Part shown: positions 28,942-38,200 of the stretch, one piece after another
Layout: each line of letters starts with the position of its first letter
Numbering within the stretch: position 1 is the stretch's first letter
NCBI GenBank assembly: GCA_947496215.1
Contig: CANMCF010000017.1
Location: 32,177 to 96,176, forward strand
Source of the DNA: an uncultured Bizionia sp.
Lineage (GTDB): Bacteria; Bacteroidota; Bacteroidia; Flavobacteriales; Flavobacteriaceae
Reading direction: 5' to 3'
DNA: 64,000 nt
Translations under genes and position numbers: made by a program
The notes under the pieces: model-generated
Databases searched by the model: none
What the model was told of the DNA's origin: nothing
Seen by the model: the letters and a program-made list of their open reading frames with translations, nothing else

Positions 28942-28970
28942 GATCCTTTGATTTATTTCAAGGGGTTTTT
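28942..28970 (+). terminator. Terminator of the unknown lipoprotein gene
   Basis: Hairpin atcctttga-N4-tcaaggggt, including G-T pairs, followed by TTTTT, about 30 bases behind the stop codon. Confidence 0.7.
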
Positions 28971-29209
28971 CATTTAAAACGAGACAGGGGTTACCTGAAT
29001 TTGCAATTGGCAACTTCCAGGTTGGGCTTGGGAAGGGGTGTGGTTATTTTATACAGGATGAGGTTTTTATTGAGAATGTGTCATCCATAGATCGTAATGT
29101 AGTTACCGACTTTTTTGAAAAGCACATATCATTTTATAACCGGATAAGATTATATTATTCTATGATTCTTTTTTCTGTTTTCTTTTCTCTTAAAAGCCTA
29201 CATTTGTAA
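28970..29209 (+). pseudogene. Possible remnant of a reading frame upstream of maeB
   Basis: In the 323-base gap between the lipoprotein gene and maeB, a frame without an ATG start is open from about 28970 to a TAA at 29207. Its first 60 codons read like real protein (LPEFAIGNFQVGLGKGCGYF, then IQDEVFIENVSSIDRNVV, then TDFFEKHISFYNR) before turning into a low-complexity hydrophobic stretch that coincides with the maeB promoter. It has no ribosome-proximal start and lies directly behind a terminator. I do not recognise the family. It may be the tail of a decayed gene or simply chance; there is no other content in this gap apart from the terminator and promoter listed. Confidence 0.3.
29199..29206 (+). 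promoter_or_regulatory. Bacteroidetes -7 element for maeB
   Basis: TACATTTG matches TAnnTTTG, 27 bases before the maeB ATG. Confidence 0.6.
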
Positions 29210-29233
29210 GTCAGAGTAAAATCTAGATAAAAT

Positions 29234-31507
29234 ATGAGCAAGCAAAGCAAAAGAAGGGAAGCTTTAGTATATCACGCAAAACCAACACCTGGAAAGATAA
29301 AGGTGGTGCCAACTAAAAAGTATGCTACACAAAGAGACTTGGCATTGGCCTATTCTCCTGGTGTTGCAGAACCCTGTTTGGAAATAGAAAAAGATAAGAA
29401 TAATGCATATAAATATACAGCCAAAGGAAATTTAGTTGCAGTAATTTCCAATGGAACTGCCGTTTTGGGCTTGGGTAACATAGGGCCTGAAGCATCAAAG
29501 CCAGTAATGGAAGGTAAAGGGTTGTTGTTCAAGATATTCGCAGACATAGACGTTTTCGACATCGAGGTGGATACTGAAAATGTTGAAGAATTCATACAAA
29601 CCGTAAAAATGATAGCGCCTACCTTTGGAGGCATCAACCTTGAAGACATAAAGGCACCCGAAGCTTTTGAGATAGAGAGAAGACTGAAAGAAGAATTGGA
29701 CATCCCGGTAATGCATGACGACCAACATGGTACTGCCATCATTTCTGCAGCGGCCTTGTTGAATGCCTTGGAGCTTACAGACAAGAAGATCGATGAAGTT
29801 AGTATTGTAGTCAGTGGAGCAGGAGCAGCTGCGATTTCCTGTACGCGATTGTATCAGGCGTTTGGAGCAAAGCGAGAAAATATCGTGATGTTGGATAGCA
29901 AGGGAGTCATTAGGGACGATAGGGGCAACCTGACGTCTCAAAAGGCGGAATTTGCAACGCATCGTAGAATCGATACATTGGATGAAGCGATGAAAGAAGC
30001 CGATGTGTTCATCGGATTGTCTACATCGGACATCGTCACGCCAGAAATGCTGAAGACGATGGCTAGCAATCCCATAGTCTTTGCAATGGCAAACCCAGAC
30101 CCAGAAATAAACTATGAATTGGCAATAGATACAAGGGAAGACATCATAATGGCCACGGGAAGAAGTGATCACCCCAACCAAGTGAACAATGTCCTAGGAT
30201 TCCCTTTCATATTCAGAGGAGCTTTGGATGTGCGAGCTACTAAAATCAATGAAGCCATGAAAATGGCAGCAGTGAAGGCATTGGCAAGTTTGGCAAAGGA
30301 GCCAGTCCCAGAACAGGTGAACATTGCCTATGGAGAAACGCGATTGGCATTTGGGAAAGATTACATCATACCGAAACCCTTCGACCCTCGTTTGATAGCC
30401 GAAGTACCACCAGCAGTTGCAAAAGCTGCCATGGACAGTGGCGTGGCCCAAGAACCTATTGCAGATTGGGAGAAATACAAGGATGTGTTGATGGAACGTT
30501 TGGGATCGGACAACAAGATAGTAAGACTTCTGATGAACAGGGCAAGATTGGCTCCAAAACGTGTCGTGTTTGCGGAAGCAGATCACTTGGACGTATTGAA
30601 AGCAGCGCAAATAGTATATGACGATGGTGTTGCTATACCAATTCTATTGGGACGTAAAGACGCAATAGAACGCTTGAAGGAAGAAATAGAATTTGACGCG
30701 GACGTATTGATCATAGATCCGAAGGCAGATGAGCAAATAGAACAAAAAAACAAATATGCAGAAGTATATTGGGAACAGAGCAAGCGTAGGGGAGTAACAT
30801 TGTTGGAAGCTCAAAAACTGATGAGAGAACGTAATTTTTATGCAGCGATGATGGTGAATGAAGGAGATGCCGATGCATTGATTTCTGGATACTCGAGAAG
30901 TTACCCAAATGTTGTGAAACCAATGTTGGAACTCATAGGTTTGGCACCTGGATCTACCAGAATAGCAACGACCAATGTCATGATGACACAAAGAGGTCCA
31001 ATGTTTTTAAGTGACACATCCATAAACATAAATCCTTCTGCAAAGGATTTGATCAAGATTGCTCAAATGACTTCTGGAGTGGTAAAGATGTTTGGCTTGG
31101 AACCTGTTATGGCAATGACCTCATATTCTAACTTTGGGTCTTCAAAAGATCAGACTGCCACTAAGGTGAGAGAAGCAGTCTCTTATTTGCACGGTAGGCA
31201 TCCAAACCTATTGGTTGATGGAGAATTGCAAACCGACTTTGCCTTGAATAGTGAAATGCTACAAGCAAAGTTCCCATTTTCAAAGTTGGCAGGAAAAAAG
31301 GTAAACACCCTTATTTTTCCAAATTTGGAATCTGCCAACATCACGTACAAGCTGTTGAAGGAGTTGAACAAGGCAGAATCGATTGGGCCAATAATGATGG
31401 GGATGCGAAAGCCTGTTCACATTCTCCAATTGGGAGCCAGTGTCGATGAGATTGTAAATATGACTGCAATCGCCGTCATAGATGCGCAGCAGAAGGAAAA
31501 GAAATGA
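29234..31507 (+). CDS. maeB: NADP-dependent malic enzyme with phosphotransacetylase-like C-terminal domain
   Basis: Converts malate to pyruvate and CO2 with NADP reduction, supplying NADPH and pyruvate. At 757 residues it is the long MaeB form. The N-terminal malic enzyme domain (about 1-410) has YSPGVAEPCLEI, HDDQHGTAIISAAALLNAL and the nucleotide-binding VSGAGAAAISCTRL. The C-terminal domain (about 430-757) resembles phosphate acetyltransferase (VVFAEADHLDVLKAAQIV, ISGYSRSYPNVVKPML); in known MaeB proteins it is regulatory, binding acetyl-CoA, and not catalytic. It is monocistronic, with its own -7 element upstream and a strong terminator downstream. Confidence 0.96.
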   Translation: MSKQSKRREALVYHAKPTPGKIKVVPTKKYATQRDLALAYSPGVAEPCLEIEKDKNNAYKYTAKGNLVAVISNGTAVLGLGNIGPEASKPVMEGKGLLFKIFADIDVFDIEVDTENVEEFIQTVKMIAPTFGGINLEDIKAPEAFEIERRLKEELDIPVMHDDQHGTAIISAAALLNALELTDKKIDEVSIVVSGAGAAAISCTRLYQAFGAKRENIVMLDSKGVIRDDRGNLTSQKAEFATHRRIDTLDEAMKEADVFIGLSTSDIVTPEMLKTMASNPIVFAMANPDPEINYELAIDTREDIIMATGRSDHPNQVNNVLGFPFIFRGALDVRATKINEAMKMAAVKALASLAKEPVPEQVNIAYGETRLAFGKDYIIPKPFDPRLIAEVPPAVAKAAMDSGVAQEPIADWEKYKDVLMERLGSDNKIVRLLMNRARLAPKRVVFAEADHLDVLKAAQIVYDDGVAIPILLGRKDAIERLKEEIEFDADVLIIDPKADEQIEQKNKYAEVYWEQSKRRGVTLLEAQKLMRERNFYAAMMVNEGDADALISGYSRSYPNVVKPMLELIGLAPGSTRIATTNVMMTQRGPMFLSDTSININPSAKDLIKIAQMTSGVVKMFGLEPVMAMTSYSNFGSSKDQTATKVREAVSYLHGRHPNLLVDGELQTDFALNSEMLQAKFPFSKLAGKKVNTLIFPNLESANITYKLLKELNKAESIGPIMMGMRKPVHILQLGASVDEIVNMTAIAVIDAQQKEKK

Positions 31508-31514
31508 ATTTAAC

Positions 31515-31546
31515 AAAAATGCGATGCTATCAAGCATCGCATTTTT
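31515..31546 (+). terminator. Terminator of maeB
   Basis: Perfect stem tgcgatgct-atca-agcatcgca flanked by A- and T-runs, just behind the maeB stop. Confidence 0.93.
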
Positions 31547-31629
31547 AGAGTAAAAACCCTTTGTTTTCAAGGAAACACCACCTAATTCCCCACATTTATT
31601 TTTATGAACTTTAAATAAAAAAAATTACG

Positions 31630-31637
31630 TAGTTTTG
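31630..31637 (+). promoter_or_regulatory. Bacteroidetes -7 element for the ruvA-sprA unit
   Basis: TAGTTTTG matches TAnnTTTG and lies 23 bases before the ruvA ATG. sprA begins 6 bases after ruvA, so this may be the promoter for both. Confidence 0.6.
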
Positions 31638-31660
31638 AGAGTTTAATAAGACATTTATAA

Positions 31661-32242
31661 ATGATTACACACATAAGAGGGAAATTGGTGGAGAAAAATC
31701 CAACAGACGTCGTTATAGATTGCAATGGAGTTGGTTACTTGCTAAACATTTCACTACATACATTCTCCCAAATCCCAAACGAAGAACATTTGAAACTATA
31801 CACGCACCTTCAAGTAAAAGAAGATGCACATAGCCTGTATGGTTTTGCTTCAAAAGGAGAGCGTGACGTGTTCAGGTTGTTGATATCTGTAAGCGGTATA
31901 GGTACGAACACGGCAAGAACCATGTTGTCATCGTTGACACCAAAGCAAATCAAGGAAGGTATTGCAACGGAAGATGTGGCTTTGATTCAATCCATTAAGG
32001 GAATTGGACTGAAAACTGCCCAACGTGTAATCATAGACTTAAAAGATAAGATCATAAAGATTTACGATATAGATGAAGTTTCTGTTAATAAAAGCAATAC
32101 CAACAAAGATGAAGCGTTATCAGCATTAGAAGTTCTTGGTTTTGCCAAAAAACAAGCTGAACGAGTGGTGGATAAAATCGTAGCAACAGAGCCAGAAGCA
32201 ACCGTAGAAACTATAATTAAACAAGCTTTAAAAAATTTATAA
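31661..32242 (+). CDS. ruvA: Holliday junction branch migration protein RuvA
   Basis: RuvA binds the four-way DNA junction and loads the RuvB motor. The 193-residue protein has the N-terminal OB fold (MITHIRGKLVEKNPTDVVID, GVGYLLNISL), the helix-hairpin-helix middle domain (LLISVSGIGTNTARTMLSSL and IQSIKGIGLKTAQRVIIDLK) and the C-terminal RuvB-interacting domain (EALSALEVLGFAKKQAERVV). Length and domains are normal. It has its own promoter element and is 6 bases upstream of the TTG start of sprA. Here ruvA and ruvB lie 8 kb apart in separate units. Confidence 0.96.
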   Translation: MITHIRGKLVEKNPTDVVIDCNGVGYLLNISLHTFSQIPNEEHLKLYTHLQVKEDAHSLYGFASKGERDVFRLLISVSGIGTNTARTMLSSLTPKQIKEGIATEDVALIQSIKGIGLKTAQRVIIDLKDKIIKIYDIDEVSVNKSNTNKDEALSALEVLGFAKKQAERVVDKIVATEPEATVETIIKQALKNL

Positions 32243-32248
32243 TAGATT

Positions 32249-35200
32249 TTGAATACAACCAACATACACTTTCAGAAATCCGTTAAGAAGTACGTCGTAT
32301 TAGTCATTACCTTATTGTTGTCATTTACAGCTTTGGCTCAGGATCCAGATCCAACAGTAGTCCAAGATTCAGTTAAAACGGGATTCAGCTTGGGTACTTT
32401 GGAGATGCCAAACCCAAACAGCATTCAGTCAAAATATACTTACGACCCAAAGATTGACCGTTACATCTATACGGAAACAGTGGGAAGCTTCAATATAAAT
32501 TACCCAATAATACTTACTCCTAAGGAATACGAGGATTTGGTACTTCAAGAAAATCTGAAAAACTATTACAAGGATAAGATAGACGCCTATGATGGGAAGA
32601 AGGATGGTTCAGAAGAGGAGAAAAAGAATTTGATTCCGGAATTCTATGTCAATTCGGATTTCTTTACCAGCATATTTGGAGAAGGTCCAATATCGATCGT
32701 ACCACAAGGTTCTCTGGAAATGGACTTGGGGATTTTATACACAAAGCAAGACAACCCATCATTTTCGCCAAGAAATAGAAGTAATTTTACTTTTGATTTC
32801 GATCAACGAATTAGCTTGAGCCTATTGGGGAAAGTAGGATCGCGATTGCAAGTGACGGCAAACTATGATACAGAATCCACTTTCGATTTTCAAAACTTGA
32901 TAAAATTGGAATTCACACCTACTGAAGACGATATCATTCAAAAGATAGAAGTAGGTAATGTGAGTATGCCCTTGAACAGTTCGTTGATTTCAGGAGCACA
33001 AAGTCTATTTGGTGTGAAAACGGAACTTAAATTCGGAAAAACCAAAATAACTGGAGTCTTCTCCGAACAAAAATCCGATACTAGGTCAGTTGTGGCACAA
33101 GGGGGAGGAACACTAGACGAATTTGATTTCTTCATTAGGGATTACGATGAGAACAGGCACTTTTTCTTGGCACAATACTTTAGACAAAACTATGATCAAG
33201 CTTTGGAAAACTACCCATTCATAAATACGAACATTCAAATAACAAGGGCAGAAGTTTGGGTAACCAATAGAAGCAATCGTACGGAAAACGTAAGAAACAT
33301 AGTAGCATTGCAAGACTTGGGGGAGTCGGAGATTATAGGAAATACAGGTGTGCAAGCAACCGCAGGTCCAGGAGCTTTCCCAGACAATGGAAACAACAGG
33401 TTGGATCCAACCAACATAGGAGGTCCAGGATCTCAAATCACGGAAGCCATAAGAGATGTGGCCACAGTGGAGCAAGGGATATTGATTTCAGGATTCAATG
33501 AGGGGTTTGATTATGCCAAATTGGAGAATTCTAGAAAATTGACCGAAGGGCAAGAGTACCAATTGAATACGCAATTGGGATATATTTCGTTGAATCAACG
33601 TTTGAACAATGATGAGGTTTTGGCCGTAGCCTTCCAATTCACAGTAGGAGGAGAAGTGTATCAAGTCGGGGAATTCGCAAATGATGGAATTGGAGCAACG
33701 GATGTGGATACAAATACAAATGGAGAAGTTACAAGTGTCACAAACAACAACTTGATACTTAAGTTGCTTAAAAGTAGCATCACGAGTGTGTCTCAGCCAA
33801 TTTGGGATTTGATGATGAAAAACATCTATGATACTGGAGCGTATCAATTGAGTCAAGAGGATTTTAAGTTGAACATCTTCTATAACGAAGCAGCTCCTTT
33901 GAACTACATAACACCAGTGGATGGAACACCTTTTGGTACTGATTTCAATGGAAACCCGATAGAGGAGACAACACTGTTGAGGTTGTTTAACCTGGATAGG
34001 CTGAACTTCAACAACGATCCACAAGCCAATGGGGATGGTTTTTTCGATTTTGTGTCCGGTATAACGGTAATCCCACAAAATGGGAAAATAGTATTTACCA
34101 AGGTAGAGCCATTTGGTCGTTACCTGTTTGATGTGTTGGATAATGATAGTAACCCGGCAAATAACGAAGTCGACTATGAAGCAGATATCTATGCCAACGC
34201 CAATCAAGAGAAGTACGTTTACGACTTATTGTACAAGGCAACCAAGACTGCAGCTCTGGATGAAATAGAAAAGAATAAATTCCAAATAAAAGGACGCTAC
34301 AAATCCTCTGGGGGAGAAGGTATTCCCATTGGTGGATTCAACGTGCCAAGAGGATCTGTAAAAGTCACAGCTGGAGGACGTGTATTGGTGGAAGGTGTGG
34401 ATTATACCGTGAATTACCAATTGGGGCGAGTGCAAATCTTGGATGAAGCATTGAAGGCGTCAAACACTCCAATAGAGGTAACTACGGAAAACAACTCCAT
34501 ATTTGGACAACAGACAAAACGATTCACTGGATTGAATGTCGAGCATCAATTCAACGAGAATTTCGTTTTGGGAGCAACATACATCAATTTGAACGAGAGA
34601 CCGATAACTCAAAAGGCAAACTACAATAGTGAGCCCATTAACAATACGATATTGGGGTTCAATGGAAACTACTCTACAGAAGTCCCATTCTTTACACGCT
34701 TGACCAACAAGTTGCCAAATCTAGATACAGATGCACCATCCAATCTTTCTGTAAGAGGGGAGTTTGCATATTTGATGCCAGGAGCACCCAAAGGAACCGA
34801 TTTCAATGGAGAAGCAACTGCTTATGTAGATGATTTCGAAGGATCACAAAATGGAGTCGATTTAAAATCACCACAAGCATGGTTTTTGTCAAGTAGACCA
34901 AAGAATCTAGGGAGGATATACACGGACGTTACGGAGTTGGAAGATGACAATGGGATTCAAAATGGTTATGACAGGGCATTGTTGAACTGGTATACCATCG
35001 ATCCAATCTTCTATAGTAATCAAAGACCGACTGGCATCAGTGATGATGATGTGTCCAATATCTATACATCTCGTGTTTTTGTCAATGAGTTGTTTCCGGA
35101 ACAAGACATAGCGCAAGGACAAACGACTGTAATAAATACATTGGATATATCTTATTATCCTGAAGAAAGGGGACCATACAATTTCAAGCCAGGTTCGGAA

Positions 35201-38200
35201 GACAATATAAATGATGATCCAATTGATAGTTGGGCAGGGATTACAAGACAGTTGACCTCTACGGATTTTGAGCAATCCAACGTGGAGTACATCGAATTTT
35301 GGTTGCAAGATCCATTTCAAGACAATGCTACGAATCCAGGAGGTAAGTTGGTGTTCAATCTAGGTAACATCTCGGAAGATGTATTGAAAGATGGAAGGAA
35401 ACTATATGAAAACGGTTTGCCGCAAGATGGAAACATCTCTTTGTTGCAAGGTGCATCTAATACCAATGGATGGAATCAACAAACGGTAGTGCCGCAAAAT
35501 CAAGCATTGATTTACGCTTTCGATACCACGGGACAAGAACGAACAAATCAGGATGTCGGTTATGATGGTTTGGATGATGCTGAAGAAACAGCGATATCTG
35601 CAGGGTTTGGAGCTTTGACAGACCCATCAAATGATAATTATCAATACTATATAAGTGCAGAAGGTGATGTCTTGGAACGTTACAAGAGGTACAATAACTT
35701 GGAAGGGAATTCTCCGGATGCATTTAGTGATACCAACAGAGGATCTACAACACAACCAGATGTGGAGGATATTAATCGTGATAATACGATGAACACCATA
35801 GATAGCTATTATGAGTACGAATTGGAAATCACGCGTCAAAACCTTCCGCTGAACGATTTAAGTGAAATCACGAGTACAAACCCAATAGGAAGTTTTATCA
35901 GGGATTTGAAAATTAGACCAAGAGCATTGGCAAATGGAACCACTGAGCAAATACGTTGGTATCAATTCAGGATTCCAGTTCAAGGAGATCACGTGGAAGC
36001 AGTCAATGGTATTACCGATTTGCGTTCCATACGTTTTGCTCGTATGTACTTAAAGGAATTTACAGATAATACAATCTTCCGTTTTGGTACCTTGGACTTG
36101 GTGCGTAGTGATTGGAGACGTTATACATTGGCGTTGGATGATGAAACTGGAACTGCAGCAGACGATCCATTGACGGAGTTTTCAGTTGGAGCGATAAGCA
36201 CCTTGGAAAATGATGGAAGTTACCAGTCTCCTCCTGGAGTCGAGCCGGAACAATTAAATAACAACAATACCATAATAAGACAAAATGAACAAGCACTTGT
36301 AGTTAATGTCTGTAATCTGGAGCCAGAGGATTCTAGGGCAGTCTACAAGAACATTAGTGTGGATATGCGACAGTACAAACGACTACGTATGTTCTTGCAT
36401 GCAGAAGAAGGAGATGAGCCTGGACTTTCAGATGGAGATTTGATCGGGTTTATTAGAATGGGGAACGATTTGACTCAAAATTACTATCAAATTGAAATTC
36501 CTTTGCAAGTATCCCAAGGGACATCCAGAGAAGCGCTATGGCCAACAGCCAATGAGATTAATTTGGAATTGGAGTTGTTGCAAGAAATAAAGTCATTGGG
36601 AATTAGCAATGGAACCTTGACGGATTTGGATCCTACTTTTTATGATGTAATAGGTGAGGGAGTCGTGCCAATAACTGGAGATCAGTTTTCAAATTATGTA
36701 GCAGGACAACAGCGTATAGCCATAAAGGGAAATCCGAATTTTGGAGATATCAGGACATTGATGGTTGGTGTTAAAAATTCTAGAGGATTCGATACTTGTG
36801 GCGAAGTTTGGTACAATGAGTTGCGTTTGTCTGAAATGGACAACGAAGGTGGTTGGGCTGCAATTTTGAACTTAGACACGAATTTTGCAGATTTTGCGAA
36901 TGTAAGTGCTACGGGAAGAATGAGTACGGCTGGTTTTGGATCTGTGGATCAAGGACCAAACGAGAGAAGTAGGGAAGATGTAAAGCAATACGATGTCGTT
37001 ACCAATATTAACGTAGGGCAATTGCTTCCCAAGAAATGGGGGCTTCAAATACCGTTCAACTATGGGCAGTCTGAAGAATTGATCACTCCAAAATATGATC
37101 AGCAATACAAGGATTTGGAATTGCAAACACGTTTGGATGCTACGGAGGATAGTGCAGAACGCAAGAGAATAAAAGAAAATTCGGAAGATTACACAAGACG
37201 AAAAAGCATCAACTTCATTGGAGTCAAGAAGGCAAGGACGGGAGAGTCAAAGCCTCGTTTCTACGACGTGGAAAATTTGACTTTGAACTATTCATACAAC
37301 AAGGTGGAGCATCGTGATTTCGAAATAGAGCGTTCCATTGACAAGCAAGTAAGGGCAGGAATGAATTATGCTTACAATTTTCAACCTAAGATCATAGAGC
37401 CTTTCAAGAAGAACGACTCATTGTTCACTGGCAAATATTGGAAACTGCTAAAGGATTTCAATTTGAATTTGATGCCAGCTAACTTTTCTGTGAATACGGA
37501 TTTGAACAGGCAATTCAATAGACAACGTTTCAGAGATGTTGAATTGGGTGGAGATAACATTGGTTTGGAGGAGCTGTTTAGAAGAAACTACACTTTTGAT
37601 TTTCAATATAACGTAAATTGGAATTTGACGAATGCATTGTCATTCAATTTCTCGGCAGCAAACAACAACATCGTCAGAAATTACTTCAAGGACAACATCA
37701 TCAATGGAGAACAAGATCCAACATTGGATGTTTGGGATGGTTTCTTCGACTTCGGAGATCCAAATAGACAATACCAGCAATTGGGCATTAACTATGAGAT
37801 TCCTTTAAGTAAGATTCCAACGTTGAGTTTCTTGAAGGCGACATATTCCTATACTGGGGAATTCCAATGGCAAAAAGGATCGGATTTGTTTGGGAATCTG
37901 GTAGCCGACGATGGTTTGACTTACGATTTGGGGAACTCGATATCCAATGGAAATACGCACAATATAAATTCGACTTTGGATATGAAAAAGTTGTATAAGT
38001 ATATTGGGTTGACAAAGAAAAGAAAGAAAAGATCCAATAAGGTGAGTAGGTCGAATCCAGGTAGACCTGGCGACGGCAAGGGCAAAGATGATAAAAAAGA
38101 CAAGAAGAATGCAAAGGGAGCAAAACCAGTAGCAAAGAACAAAAAAGGAGTTGGAACCAAAATAGCAAATGTAGGAATAGACATTTTGACTAGCATAAAA

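Noticed and set aside
29495..30181. Minus-strand frame of 228 codons in maeB
   Set aside because: A shadow of the malic enzyme frame; no start signal and no recognisable domain.
33488..34207. Minus-strand frame of 239 codons in sprA
   Set aside because: Lies fully within the SprA coding sequence; unusual Ile/Cys/Gln-rich composition typical of an antisense shadow.
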